This document shows positions 50,394-60,175 of a stretch of 64,000 bases of DNA, in pieces; position 1 is the stretch's first letter; each line of letters begins with the position of its first letter. Both the position numbers and the translations under genes were made by a program. The notes under the pieces were generated by a model, which made no database searches, was not told the origin of the DNA, and saw nothing but the letters and a program-made list of their open reading frames with translations. This DNA is from Helicobacter sp. 11S02629-2 (lineage in GTDB: Bacteria > Campylobacterota > Campylobacteria > Campylobacterales > Helicobacteraceae). The DNA lies in the NCBI RefSeq assembly GCF_002272875.1, contig NZ_MLAN01000003.1:62001-126000 (forward strand), written 5' to 3'.

Positions 50394-52019
50394 TTAAACG
50401 CGCTTATTTTTTAATGCCTGTTTTACAAACTCTAAAATTACGTGATTAGGATTCTGCAAGCGACTTGTAAACTCTGGGTGAAACTGCACCCCAACAAACC
50501 ATTTATGGTCTTTTAGCTCTATAGCCTCTATAAGTCCATCACAGCTCCCACTAACTATAAGACCTTCTTTTTCAAACCTATCTTTATACGCGGGGTTTGC
50601 CTCATATCTATGGCGGTGTCTTTCAAAAACTGTCTTTTTTGAATCTAAGTAAGCTTTAGCAAGTTTACTTCCGGGCTTTAACTCACACTCATACTCCCCT
50701 AGCCTCATAGTGCCTCCAAGAGGAGAGTTGTGTGTCCTAAACTGATGCTTGCCCTCTTTGTCCAAAAACTCTTCAATTAAGTAGATGATTTTATTAGCTG
50801 TGTTAGGGTCAAACTCACTAGAGTTTGCATCTTTAAGACCTAGTACATCCCTTGCATACTCTATCATAGCTAGCTGCATGCCAAGGCAGATTCCAAGATA
50901 GACTACATCATTAGTCCTTGCGTACTTTATAGCCCTAAGCTTGCCTTCAACTCCTCTTTCTCCAAAACCGCCCGGCACTAAGATAGCATCCACGCCATCA
51001 AGTACGTCTATATTGGCATCAGTTAGCTTTTCGGAATCTATAAACTGTATGTTTATCTTAGTGTCTAAGTTAGCCCCTGCGTGAGTTAGTGCTTCTATCA
51101 AGGACTTATAAGATTCTTTTAAGCTTAGATACTTGCCTACAAAGCCTATATTTACGCTCTTTGTTGGGCTTAGTATCTTTTTAACTAGCAAGTCCCACTC
51201 GCTTATATCAGTCTTAAAGCTAGGCATGTGAAAGCTTTGTGCTATGGCATCAAGTATCTTTTCTTGCATGAAGTTAAGTGGACACTGATAGATGCTTGCT
51301 GCATCCCAAGCACTTATAACATGTGCTACATCACAAGAAAGTGCTATCTTTTTTTTGATCTCAGAATCAAGGGCTTTTTCACATCTTGCAACTATTATCT
51401 GAGGGCTTATGCCTATACGCCTAAGCTCTTGAACGCTGTGCTGGGTTGGCTTAGTCTTAACCTCGCCACCAGCAGTATGGATCATAGGGACTAAGGTCAC
51501 ATGTATACTTATAGCATCATCACCAAGTTCATGCTTTAGCTGGCGTATAGATTCTAAAAAAGGCATACCTTCTATATCTCCAACTGTGCCTCCAAGCTCA
51601 ACTATCAAAAAGTCTTTACCCTTACTAGCAGCCTTTATTCTGTGCTTTATCTCATCTGTGATGTGAGGAACTATCTGTATAGTCTTACCTAGATAGTTTC
51701 CTTTTCTTTCTTTTTCTATAACTGAAAGATAGACTTGTCCGGTTGTGAAATTATTTTCTTTTATAAAAGAAGTATCTAAAAACCTCTCATAGTGCCCAAT
51801 ATCTAAATCTGTTTCTGCGCCATCTTTAGTTACAAAAACTTCTCCATGTTCTAGTGGGCTCATAGTGCCCGGGTCTATGTTTAAGTAAGGGTCGATCTTA
51901 AGTATGGATACACTAAAGCCAGCGTGCTTTAAAAGTGTTCCTATAGAAGAAGAAGTTATGCCCTTTCCAAGAGAGCTTAAAACTCCTCCGGTTACAAATA
52001 TGTATCTTGTGTGTTTCAT
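50394..52019 (-). CDS. pyrG: CTP synthase
   Basis: A 541-residue enzyme making CTP from UTP, ATP and glutamine. The N-terminal synthetase domain starts [20 protein letters not shown] (ATP loop), with the UTP/CTP site in [19 protein letters not shown]. The C-terminal class I glutaminase has the nucleophile Cys in [11 protein letters not shown] and the His/Glu in GVQFHPEF. The length is normal. It heads the pyrG-recJ-pseudouridine synthase unit. Confidence 0.97.
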   Translation of the reverse strand: MKHTRYIFVTGGVLSSLGKGITSSSIGTLLKHAGFSVSILKIDPYLNIDPGTMSPLEHGEVFVTKDGAETDLDIGHYERFLDTSFIKENNFTTGQVYLSVIEKERKGNYLGKTIQIVPHITDEIKHRIKAASKGKDFLIVELGGTVGDIEGMPFLESIRQLKHELGDDAISIHVTLVPMIHTAGGEVKTKPTQHSVQELRRIGISPQIIVARCEKALDSEIKKKIALSCDVAHVISAWDAASIYQCPLNFMQEKILDAIAQSFHMPSFKTDISEWDLLVKKILSPTKSVNIGFVGKYLSLKESYKSLIEALTHAGANLDTKINIQFIDSEKLTDANIDVLDGVDAILVPGGFGERGVEGKLRAIKYARTNDVVYLGICLGMQLAMIEYARDVLGLKDANSSEFDPNTANKIIYLIEEFLDKEGKHQFRTHNSPLGGTMRLGEYECELKPGSKLAKAYLDSKKTVFERHRHRYEANPAYKDRFEKEGLIVSGSCDGLIEAIELKDHKWFVGVQFHPEFTSRLQNPNHVILEFVKQALKNKRV

Positions 52020-52272
52020 TGATCTTAATAAGCCTTATGATATTTTGAGTTAGATTATACCTATGGAAGGTTATTATAAAGCTTAAATGTGGGCTTTGAA
52101 GGGCAAGTATGGGTTAACTATATAGTTTTTAAAATACTATAAGATCTAAAGTATAAAAATATATTCATTATAAGTATCAACTTGAACCATAAAAGGCAAA
52201 AAACATTTTGCACATATATACAATAATGATAAAGTCTCAAAGTCTAATAATTATTTTTGAAAAGGGTCTCAT

Positions 52273-53091
52273 ATGATAAAACAAACTGCCATAGCTTTTA
52301 GTATGATACTTGCCTTAAGTAGTCTTAGCCTAGCAAGAGAGGTTAGGGCTGAAACTACACCAAAAACCACTATCAAAAAAGATATAACTGCCAAAAAGCA
52401 CACGCCTAAAAGAAGTCAAAAAGCACAGCACAAAGAAGTGCTTTCACATAAAGCCATAAAGGCTTCTAGTATCAAAGACTTAGCTCTAAATGACGCTACT
52501 GATGACGATGATAGTGACTTTATACCTAAGTCAAACCGTGAGACTAATAGACGCTTTCCCATTGATGGTCTTAGACTAGTGCTTAGTGCTGGAGTTGGTA
52601 GTAGTATAAATGTCTCTAATAATCCAAACTCGCCTTCATCTGCTGGGCTAGATATGAACTTAAAAATAGGCGGTGCTTACTTTGCTCCCGGTAACTCTAG
52701 CTATGTTGGGTTTATGGCAACTGGTGGAGTTGGAGCTAGTAATCTAACCTCTGTTACTACTTATGCCCCACAGTACTTTATAGTCCTTACTTTCATGCAG
52801 CTTTTTGATATAGGTGATGGCACTGTAAAGATAGGCTATCTTTTAGGAACTGGTATATCTGTAAGAAGTCTTGATAGTAACAATAACGCCGGTAGAGGTA
52901 GCATCGCTAGACAGCAAGCTGGGGTAGATGAGCCAGCTAGCATAATGCCAACTGCTAAGTTTGGAGTGATAAACTTCATAAAAAACAACCAAAGTGTATC
53001 AGCTGAGTTTCAGTACTACTTTGTTAACTCAAACTCCTTACTTCCCGGAAGCGATATAACCTTAAACTATGCTTACTACTTTGGGCACTAG
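52273..53091 (+). CDS. outer-membrane barrel with a basic N-terminal linker
   Basis: A 272-residue exported protein: signal peptide to about residue 21 (LSLA), a Lys/Arg/His-rich linker (about 25-70), an acidic patch (DATDDDDSDF), then a barrel domain (about 90-272) ending in LNYAYYFGH. The barrel is a paralogue of those at 35429-36142 and 53390-53794, sharing TYAPQYFIVLTFMQLF and IKIGYLLGTG-type strands. The linker replaces the repeat helix of the 35429 protein, so the family shares the barrel and varies the periplasmic part. AAAAGGG precedes the ATG and a TACAAT box lies about 50 bases further up. Confidence 0.8.
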   Translation: MIKQTAIAFSMILALSSLSLAREVRAETTPKTTIKKDITAKKHTPKRSQKAQHKEVLSHKAIKASSIKDLALNDATDDDDSDFIPKSNRETNRRFPIDGLRLVLSAGVGSSINVSNNPNSPSSAGLDMNLKIGGAYFAPGNSSYVGFMATGGVGASNLTSVTTYAPQYFIVLTFMQLFDIGDGTVKIGYLLGTGISVRSLDSNNNAGRGSIARQQAGVDEPASIMPTAKFGVINFIKNNQSVSAEFQYYFVNSNSLLPGSDITLNYAYYFGH

Positions 53092-53389
53092 TTCTACACG
53101 TAAGCAGATTAATTTTATAGGCAGTTTGGGCTTTGTAACTAGAGTGTATTTTAAGATGTCAAGCTCACGCTAAAAGAAAAAGTCCTTCTAGCAACTTAAG
53201 GTCAAACAAGAGATTAGGGAGTAAGACTCTATCAAAAACTAAAAAAAGGAAAGTTAGTAAAGCTAAACTTTAACTTTTATGCTAATAAGGCTAAAATTTA
53301 AAATATTTTCTCCTTCTAGGCTTTAAAGAATCTAGTAGGCATATAAAACTATAGTAAAATATAACTTTACCTTAATCTAAGGATATAGC

Positions 53390-53794
53390 ATGATAAAAAA
53401 CATACTTTTAAGCACTGCCCTAGTTTTGGGCTCTCTTGCTTCTAGTGCTTTAGCACAAGAAGCAAGCAGTTATGATATTAATGGTCCTAAAGTTATAGTT
53501 GGGATTGGAAGTGGGGTTAATATTAATGGTGCCTCAAACTCACAAAGCACCACTCCAAAAGTAAGTCCTAATGCAAACTTAAAGCTAGGAACTGGCATCT
53601 TTAGTACTAATAACACAAGCACTATGGGACTAGCAGCCTCGGCTAATGCAAGTGCGTCTTCCCAAACCCTAAAAACCTCTAAGCCTTCCTACTCAGCTAA
53701 TTTAGACTTCATGCAAGCTTTTAAAGTAGGTAGTGGTAAGGTTAAGCTTGGATATATAGTTGGTGGTGGGGCTGCTTTAGAAGATGGTAGATAG
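53390..53794 (+). pseudogene. truncated outer-membrane barrel paralogue
   Basis: A 134-residue frame with a good signal peptide (ending SALAQ) and the first half of the same barrel family (YDINGPKVIVGIGSGVN, YSANLDFMQAFKVG, VKLGYIVGGGAALEDGR). It then stops. Compared with its paralogues it lacks about 70 residues, including the C-terminal strand and the aromatic end needed for barrel assembly. No remnant of the missing part appears in the other frames directly downstream, so the 3' part was deleted rather than frameshifted. It has a Shine-Dalgarno (AAGGA) and could still be made, but is probably non-functional. Confidence 0.65.
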
Positions 53795-53903
53795 AATCTA
53801 TTTGTAACTACACCTTAAAAACACTTAAGCCTTCTTAACTGAAGGTAGTGTACTTGCAGTGCTTTAAGTTGCTACACACTTACTACTAAGAGCACTCCCT
53901 ATC

Positions 53904-54341
53904 TTATAGATAGTAAACTATCCCTACGACATATAAAAGCACAGATCCTAAAAAACAAAATGCTAGCAAGACTATAAAGCTAACTATACTTACCCACCAC
54001 TGATGTTTACCATAGCGTTTTTTGCGTAGCCTTTTTGGCTTAGTCATAAAAAGCTCATAAATGTAAAATAAAAGCAAGATAACAAAACTAACAACTACTA
54101 AAACTATCTCAGTGTTGATAGCTATAGCCTTACTGTAGTCATTAGACTTATATAAAAATAAAAGCATAAGCACCGCGCTAATGACCCACGCCCCAAGGAC
54201 TTTTAAGCTTATAATCCTACCTTTACTAAAAACTTCAAAAAGTAGCAGTATGCAAAAAAACAAGCATAAAGATATGATAAAACCAAGTGCTTGAGTTTTT
54301 AGTATATCTAGCAAGTTCTCTATGGTTATAATCTTATGCAA
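53904..54341 (-). CDS. small integral membrane protein of unknown function
   Basis: A 145-residue protein with four predicted membrane helices (about 15-35, 45-62, 75-95, 110-140) and a basic cytoplasmic loop KPKRLRKKRYGKHQ between helices 3 and 4. No family is recognised. Its start lies one base after the purN stop, so the two are translationally linked, but no functional tie is evident. Confidence 0.75.
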   Translation of the reverse strand: MHKIITIENLLDILKTQALGFIISLCLFFCILLLFEVFSKGRIISLKVLGAWVISAVLMLLFLYKSNDYSKAIAINTEIVLVVVSFVILLLFYIYELFMTKPKRLRKKRYGKHQWWVSIVSFIVLLAFCFLGSVLLYVVGIVYYL

Positions 54342-54342
54342 A

Positions 54343-54924
54343 CTAACTTCCCTTAAGCACTTTTAAGACTGCTTCAACATAGAGTTTATACTCTAAGTCG
54401 TGTATATCTTTTTCATAATCTTTTATATTGCTAGCTTTTGGAATCTTTTCTTGCACTAAGATGGCTCCAGAATCTAGCTCCTTAGTCACGTAGTGCACGC
54501 TAACCCCACCAAACTGACTAGCATCTTTAAAACTATCTTCTATAGCATGAGCACCTTTATGGAGGGGTAAAAGTGAAGGGTGTATGTTTAATATAGGGAC
54601 TTTTATCCTGCTTAAAAAAGCCTCACTTAAGACACGCATAAAGCCTGCTAGCAAGATAAGATTAGGAGAAGATTCTAAGACTAAGTTAGCAAGAACGCTA
54701 TCAAAGTCTTCTCTTCTAATAAAGTCTTTATGATTTAAGATAGCAGTTTTTACGCCTTTGCTTTGTGCTTTTAAAAGCCCTTTAGCATCAGGATTATTAC
54801 TTATAACTTTTGATACAAAGGTATGCTTATCAAAGTAGGTTTTATCATGAAAGTGCCCTATTAGATTTAAGGCATTACTCCCAGCTCCACTAAGTAATAT
54901 GACTAGGTTAAAAGGCTTTATCAT
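54343..54924 (-). CDS. purN: phosphoribosylglycinamide formyltransferase
   Basis: A 193-residue purine-biosynthesis enzyme transferring a formyl group from 10-formyl-THF. The start LVILLSGAGSNALNLI, the catalytic Asn/His segment LNIHPSLLPLHKGAHAIEDS and SVHYVTKELDSGAILVQEK are family marks. No other purine gene is adjacent. Confidence 0.93.
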   Translation of the reverse strand: MIKPFNLVILLSGAGSNALNLIGHFHDKTYFDKHTFVSKVISNNPDAKGLLKAQSKGVKTAILNHKDFIRREDFDSVLANLVLESSPNLILLAGFMRVLSEAFLSRIKVPILNIHPSLLPLHKGAHAIEDSFKDASQFGGVSVHYVTKELDSGAILVQEKIPKASNIKDYEKDIHDLEYKLYVEAVLKVLKGS

Positions 54925-55323
54925 ATAAAAGTCCTTACTTTTAAAGAAGTAGTTTAAATTGTAACATTTTTAAAGGCCTTAAGGACTTTTTAATATTAGC
55001 CAAACATCAAAAAATAAAGCATCTTTTACTAAAAAGAAGCCCTTAAGACAACTCTTTTAAACTTATCTCATAAACTAAGAAGTCTTTGCAATATGCTTTT
55101 TATGGACTTTACTTCATAGCTAAATCTATAAAAGAACAAGCTAATGGTATAACTTAGATAAATGATGCTAATAAGAAGATGGTGTAGGGATGATAGATAA
55201 AAGCTTTTTGGAATCTGTTTTTATTAAAGTCATTACGATAAAGGACAAAAAATCATGACACAAAAGTCATATACTACTCACAAGATATAAACTTAAATGT
55301 AGTAAAACAATGATATATAAAGC

Positions 55324-55350
55324 CCCTAGCAGGTAGTCTTACCGCTAGGG
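55324..55350 (+). repeat. stem-loop behind an extended -10 box
   Basis: CCCTAGC/GCTAGGG (7 bp), one unpaired A, then GGTA/TACC around a GTCT loop. TG-a-TATATA (55311-55319), an extended -10, sits just in front, so a plus-strand transcript would begin at the foot of the stem. A second AT stem (TTTATTA/TAATAAA) follows. It may be a small RNA or an unrelated terminator. Confidence 0.45.
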
Positions 55351-55382
55351 TTTATTAAAAAATATTTAATAAAAGATAAAAG

Positions 55383-55490
55383 CTACTTCATTCCAAGATG
55401 TGGAAAGATATAGCTAATCCAAGGCATACCAACTACTAAGTAGATGATAAGATAAAGCTTAGTGTATAAAAAAGTATCAAGATAAAAGTT
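55383..55490 (-). pseudogene. possible remnant of a membrane-protein gene
   Basis: An open frame of 34 residues bounded by in-frame stops, with no ATG, GTG or TTG ahead of residue 22. It is strongly hydrophobic (LYLIIYLVVGMPWISYIF) and ends in GMK. It reads like the last helix of a transporter. I cannot name the family. It may be a coincidence of AT-rich sequence. Confidence 0.3.
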
Positions 55491-55573
55491 TTAGTAAAAA
55501 CTAAAACCTTATCTCTTTAGAATCTAGATTTTAAGACAGCCATAAAGGCTATCTTATACATATCACCAAAATC

Positions 55574-56971
55574 TTATAAGCTTACATATCCAGCAGCAGC
55601 AGCTATTAGATATCCAAAGATACAAGCTACGATAACTCCTAGAAGACCGGGTATTATAAAACTATGGTTTATAACAAACTTGCCTATACGTGTAGTGCCT
55701 GATCTATCAAACTGTATGGCTGCTAAGTCACTTGGGTAAGTAGGTAAGATGTAGTAGCCATAGCAAGCTGAAGCAAAAGCTACTATGATACCTGGGCTTA
55801 CTCCTATACCTATAGCTAGTGGCACAAAGGCTACTAAGGCTGCAGCTTGAGAGTTAACAAACTTTGAGATGATAAGTAGCACTATGGCATAAGTCCAAGG
55901 GTGCTGTGCGACTATATCGCCAAGTAAGGCTTTTATCATAGGAGTGTGAACTCCAAACATACTATCTGCCATCCAAGAGATTCCAAAGACGGCTACTAAG
56001 GCTATCATACCTGACTTAAAGATGGCATTTTGAGATATTTTTGAAGCATCAGTTTTGGTAAAGATAAGTATGAAAGTACCAGCTAGTAGCATGAAGATTT
56101 GTATGATATCTACCATACTCATAGCTTTCATCTTACCGTGTACTTCAAAGACTGGTCTTAACTCTTTAAAGTAGCCAAGTATCGCAACTATGACTATAGC
56201 CCCTAAGAAGATCCACATAGCAGCCCATTGTCTTTTAGCTAGCTTTTTGCCAATTAGTGAGCTTTCTCCAGTATCTCCATATAAGTGAGCTTTAAACTCT
56301 GGATCTTTTAATCTTTCTTGAAAAGCTTTATCTTTATCTAGTGACTTACCGCGAAACATAGAGTAGATTCCAACTGCTAACACACCTATGTAAGTAGCAG
56401 GTATGGTGATTTTTAGCAAGTCTACATAGCCATCAAACCCAGCTAAGTGGGTTTTGTCATTTATTAAAAACGCTGTTAGTGTAACTACAGCTACGCTTAC
56501 TGGAGAGGCTATGATGCCAAGTTGTGAGCATATAGAGCTTGCTGCCATTGGGCGTTCTGGACGTATATTATTTTTTATAGCTATATCATAAACTATGGGT
56601 AGTACTGTATAAACTACATGCCCAGTCCCACAAAGCACAGTTAGTGTACAAGTGACAAGTGGTGCTAATATGCTTACATATTTTGGATTCTTACGCAAAA
56701 TCTTTTCTGCGATTTGAAGCATGACATCTAAGCCCCCGCTAGCTTGCAAAGTAGCTGAAGCACTCACAACTGCAAGTATAGTTAGCATAACTGATACAGC
56801 TGGCTTTCCTAAAGGCATATGGAATCCAAAGGCAAATACAAAAAGCCCAATTCCTCCTAAAAGCCCTAAAGCCATACCACCTTTTTTTGCCCCATAGAAC
56901 AGACAAATAAGTACGATTATCAGTTCAATTATAAACTGCGTACCCTCGTTTAGATTTATTAAAAAGCTCAT
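55574..56971 (-). CDS. dcuB: anaerobic C4-dicarboxylate exchanger, DcuA/DcuB family, copy 2
   Basis: A 465-residue inner-membrane exchanger for fumarate/succinate, paralogue of the gene at 10237-11634 with the same hallmarks ([51 protein letters not shown]). The start [18 protein letters not shown] is especially close to E. coli DcuB. Differences from copy 1 cluster in periplasmic loops (for example [18 protein letters not shown]). Two near-identical carriers suggest different regulation or substrate balance. AAAAGGGGAAG lies before the ATG. It stands alone between purN and dnaB. Confidence 0.92.
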   Translation of the reverse strand: MSFLINLNEGTQFIIELIIVLICLFYGAKKGGMALGLLGGIGLFVFAFGFHMPLGKPAVSVMLTILAVVSASATLQASGGLDVMLQIAEKILRKNPKYVSILAPLVTCTLTVLCGTGHVVYTVLPIVYDIAIKNNIRPERPMAASSICSQLGIIASPVSVAVVTLTAFLINDKTHLAGFDGYVDLLKITIPATYIGVLAVGIYSMFRGKSLDKDKAFQERLKDPEFKAHLYGDTGESSLIGKKLAKRQWAAMWIFLGAIVIVAILGYFKELRPVFEVHGKMKAMSMVDIIQIFMLLAGTFILIFTKTDASKISQNAIFKSGMIALVAVFGISWMADSMFGVHTPMIKALLGDIVAQHPWTYAIVLLIISKFVNSQAAALVAFVPLAIGIGVSPGIIVAFASACYGYYILPTYPSDLAAIQFDRSGTTRIGKFVINHSFIIPGLLGVIVACIFGYLIAAAAGYVSL

Positions 56972-57629
56972 TTCTTCCCCTTTTTAATGCCGTAATATTG
57001 ATAGGCGAACTATACTCTTTTTTAGACTGCTTGTACATTCTGTTTACTAAAAATTTATAATTATAAGGTTGATTATTTATGAAACTTAGAAGAGTTAAAA
57101 TTGCTTAATATATTCACATTTTTGTATATTTCAGAAACATACGTGTAGTATAGAAAATGATCAAAATTGTATAAGTGGTATAAAAGAAACATATTTATAA
57201 TGAAATGCAAGCTTTTTGTAGATATACCTAGTTACTAAAGTTCTTTAAAAAATATAAATTTATTGATAAATGAAATAGATGGAGGCAGAATTTTAAGATA
57301 TATATTTATAATGATAAGGATAAATGAAACTAAAACATTACTTTATATAAGGTAAATATTAGATTGTGTATTAAATTAACTTATAGAATCTAAGAATATA
57401 TGACTTGCTTTATCTTGAATTTTAATCACTTCTATCATCACTACAAAAATATTAATATTGGTACTAGGAGACCAAAGGTTAATGTGGTAGTTAAATATTT
57501 TTAGATTCTATAAGTTTAGAAAATCTATTTTGTTATGAAAGCTATTTCTTAGCTAAGTCATTACAAGGATTACAGTATGCATGGAATAGCATAGCCACTA
57601 TTAAAAATAAGCAAGCTTTATGCTAAGAG
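56972..57629. other. intergenic region upstream of the dicarboxylate exchanger
   Basis: 658 bp of very AT-rich sequence with no plausible gene. The 13-mer ATATTTATAATGA occurs twice in the same orientation (57191-57203 and 57302-57314), a possible regulator site. It must also contain the dnaB terminator, but none is obvious. Confidence 0.6.
57009..57014 (-). promoter_or_regulatory. candidate -10 box of dicarboxylate exchanger copy 2
   Basis: Minus-strand TATAGT about 40 bases before the ATG, giving a leader of about 30 bases. Confidence 0.4.
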
Positions 57630-59084
57630 TTAAATCTCAACTTCTAAAACATCATCATCTATCACAAAAGTACCTTCTTGATGCTCTATATAGTCTTTTC
57701 TAGGTTTATCTTTAAATAGCGTTAAGTGTTTTACAAACTCAACATACACTGTCTCAACCTCGCCATTTCTGTTTTTGGCAACTATTAGCTCAGCATCTTC
57801 TATAGGTTTTTTGACAAACTGCTCTAGCTTTTCTTTCTTTCCCGCCTCTTCAAGCTTTTTGCGCTTAGCGTTAAACTCCCTTTCTTTATAGATATCATCC
57901 CTATATAAAAAGATTATCACATCAGCATCTTGCTCTATAGCCCCACTATCACGAAGGTCACTAAGCATAGGGCGTTTATCATCCCTTGCTTCAAGGGCAC
58001 GGTTAAGCTGGGAAAGCACTACTATAGGCATATTAAGCTCTTTGCTTAAAAGCTTCAAGTTACGGCTTATCTCCCCTATCATTTCAACCCTTTGAAGCTT
58101 ACTATCCCCTTCCATAAGCTGTAAGTAATCTATAAAGCATATACCTAGGTTTGGATTTTGCATCTTTAAGCGGCGTAAAGAGCTTCTTAAAGTGGCTATG
58201 TTTACATTGCTTTTTTCACTTATAAAAAGCTTTTTGCTTTCTAGCTCATTTAAAGCTTTTTGAAACTTTACTAACTGAGCATCATCTAGATTCCCACTTC
58301 TTAGATCCTGTAAAGGCACGCCACTTATGATAGCTATAGCCCTAAGTATAAGCTGATCTGAAGGCATCTCTAGGCTAAATATAGCTACCTCGCTACCTTT
58401 TTCCAGCATATTTAAAGCAAGGCTTAGTAAAAAAGAAGTTTTTCCCATAGCTGGCCTTGCGCCTATTATTATAAGTTCGCCCGGGTTAAACCCAGTAGTT
58501 ATTTTATTAAGATAGTAAAAGCCTGTATCAACGCCTGTAACCCCACTTCTTTCTTTTGCTCTTTTTAGGTTTTGCAAGATTAACTCATAGCTATCTTTAG
58601 GTCTTAAAAACTCACTTAAAGTAGTAGTATCTCCAACTGCTAGGGCATAAAGCTGCCTTTCTGCAAACTCTAGTATCTCACCTGCTTCAAGACTAGAATC
58701 TTGTACCTTGCTACTAAGCTCACTAGAAAGCTTTGCTATAGCACGCTTCATACTAGCACGCTTTATAAGCTTGGCGTACTCACTTAGCGGGTTAAGTGGA
58801 CTTTGTGAGAAGATATCCATAAGGATAGAATCTTCAATCTTGTTATTAGGCAAAAGCTTATCAAGCTCTTTTTTAAGGAAGTAAAAATCTATCGGGCTAC
58901 TATCTAAGCTTAAACGTGTAAAAGCCTTATATATACTAGCGTGCAAGGGGTCATAAAAGTCAGCATCTTGAAGTATGTCTTCTATAGACTCAAAGTTACT
59001 TGGGTCTAGGAGTATGGAGCTTAGGACTGATCTTTCTAGCTCTAGGAGAGTTTTTACTTCATTGGCAGATTGTATGAATTCCAT
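57630..59084 (-). CDS. dnaB: replicative DNA helicase DnaB
   Basis: A 484-residue hexameric helicase. The N-terminal domain (about 8-110, LERSVLSSILLDPSNF) binds primase; the RecA-like C-terminal domain has Walker A GARPAMGKTSFLLS, Walker B CFIDYLQLM, and the motifs VVLSQLNRALEARDDKRP and SGAIEQDADVI. No intein or insertion is seen. H. pylori DnaB is known to work without a DnaC loader; no loader gene is nearby. Confidence 0.97.
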   Translation of the reverse strand: MEFIQSANEVKTLLELERSVLSSILLDPSNFESIEDILQDADFYDPLHASIYKAFTRLSLDSSPIDFYFLKKELDKLLPNNKIEDSILMDIFSQSPLNPLSEYAKLIKRASMKRAIAKLSSELSSKVQDSSLEAGEILEFAERQLYALAVGDTTTLSEFLRPKDSYELILQNLKRAKERSGVTGVDTGFYYLNKITTGFNPGELIIIGARPAMGKTSFLLSLALNMLEKGSEVAIFSLEMPSDQLILRAIAIISGVPLQDLRSGNLDDAQLVKFQKALNELESKKLFISEKSNVNIATLRSSLRRLKMQNPNLGICFIDYLQLMEGDSKLQRVEMIGEISRNLKLLSKELNMPIVVLSQLNRALEARDDKRPMLSDLRDSGAIEQDADVIIFLYRDDIYKEREFNAKRKKLEEAGKKEKLEQFVKKPIEDAELIVAKNRNGEVETVYVEFVKHLTLFKDKPRKDYIEHQEGTFVIDDDVLEVEI

Positions 59085-59409
59085 TTATGTTTTCCTCTGT
59101 GTCTTTAAGGTAGGGATTATAAGTCTTTTGTGCTTAAGGGCTAGTTATGTTTTAAGTAAACATGCTATCAAGCTTTCTTGGACACTATGATTGCACTATT
59201 TTAGTCTTTCAATATTATTTTGTCATTGCTAAAAGTGCAAAATACACGACATGGCAATGATATAAAATAATTAACTAATTGAAACAATGACTAAAATGGT
59301 TTATATGAAGAAAGAACTAAAAGCCTAAAAAGACTAAATAGCTAAAGTGGTTATGTTCTTTTTAAAAAACATGATAAAAGTTTGTGGGCTTTTAAAGCCC
59401 TAAAATGGG
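59085..59409. other. intergenic region between dnaB and hsrA
   Basis: 325 bp. A plus-strand frame here has no gene-like features. Two interleaved dyads are visible: TCATTGC/GCAATGA (59223-59260) and TTGCACT/AGTGCAA, the right arm of the second lying inside the first loop, an arrangement that could form a pseudoknot or be chance. The dnaB promoter should lie here. Confidence 0.55.
59370..59400 (-). terminator. probable terminator of hsrA
   Basis: Palindrome GGGCTTTTAAAGCCC (59386-59400) followed on the minus strand by ACAAACTTTTAT, starting 9 bases after the hsrA stop codon. Confidence 0.5.
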
Positions 59410-60069
59410 TTACTTTTTAGGATAGCAAAAGCGATAGCCCCTGCGTCTAACTGTCTCTATAGTATCTATGCCTAAGATTTTATCCATCTTTTGTCTTATC
59501 TGATTGATAGCAACTTCTATAACGTTAGGAGTTACAAGCTCTGGCTCTTCCCATATGGCATTTAAAAGCTGCTCTTTGCTAACTATTTGGTCTTTGTGTC
59601 TTGCAAGGTGGGTTAAAACTTCAAAAGGCTTGCCTTTAACTTCAACTTCTTTACCTTTAAACATGATGCGCTCTTCATCTGGGATAATAACTAAGTCTTC
59701 TATCTCTATGATGTTTGATTTGATAAGTTTTAGTCTAGTCTCTATCCTAGCAAGTAAGATTTCAATATTAATAGGAGTGTTAACATAGTCATCAGCACCG
59801 CAGTTTAGTGCCTCTAACTCATGCTGTACTGAGTTAGAAAATATGATAACTGGTACTTGACCGTGTTTTTCTCTAACGCTTGTAATGATATCATTCCCAC
59901 TACCATCACTCAAAACCCACGCACTCAAAACTAGATCATAGTTTCTTATGCCTATATAGTACTTGCCATCTTTCATATTTTCTGCGATGTCTAGTTGGTA
60001 TTTATTTGTGAGAGATTCATGCAAAGTTTTATGTTGGGAAGATGTATCTTCGATAAGCAAAATTCGCAT
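59410..60069 (-). CDS. hsrA: orphan OmpR-type regulator HsrA with a degenerate receiver
   Basis: A 219-residue homologue of H. pylori HP1043/HsrA, an essential phosphorylation-independent regulator of metabolism and redox homeostasis. The receiver (1-115) has lost the phospho-acceptor: in DLVLSAWVLSDGSG an Ala (residue 50) stands where Asp is usual, and the conserved Lys is Thr in DDYVNTPIN. The winged-helix DNA-binding domain (125-219) is almost unchanged in this lineage (KGKPFEVLTHLARHKDQIVSKEQLL, TPNVIEVAINQIRQKMDK, RRRGYRFCYPKK). I use the ATG at 60069, after AAAGG, rather than the TTG one codon earlier. No histidine kinase gene is adjacent. Confidence 0.94.
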   Translation of the reverse strand: MRILLIEDTSSQHKTLHESLTNKYQLDIAENMKDGKYYIGIRNYDLVLSAWVLSDGSGNDIITSVREKHGQVPVIIFSNSVQHELEALNCGADDYVNTPINIEILLARIETRLKLIKSNIIEIEDLVIIPDEERIMFKGKEVEVKGKPFEVLTHLARHKDQIVSKEQLLNAIWEEPELVTPNVIEVAINQIRQKMDKILGIDTIETVRRRGYRFCYPKK

Positions 60070-60175
60070 CAAAAGTACCTTTAAATTAGTATAAAATTCA
60101 ATTCTGCGTTGATTATAACATTAAAAATGGAAGCTTAAACAAATATTAAGCAAAAACTTAAAAAAAGTTTAAGTT

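Larger units (their letters stand above)
54925..55573. other. intergenic region with a gene remnant and a stem-loop
   Basis: 649 bp. No intact gene. A minus-strand frame at 55383-55490 encodes 34 residues that look like the end of a membrane protein but has no start codon. A strong hairpin lies at 55324-55350. The remainder is AT-rich without recognisable signals. Confidence 0.6.

Noticed and set aside
52020-52272. Possible small gene between pyrG and the outer-membrane gene
   Set aside because: No plausible frame with a ribosome site; only a likely -10 box (TACAAT near 52210) for the downstream gene.
36516-57566. Shared 16-mer AGCTAAGTCATTACAA at 36516-36531 and 57551-57566
   Set aside because: The identity does not extend on either side and about one such match is expected by chance at this base composition.
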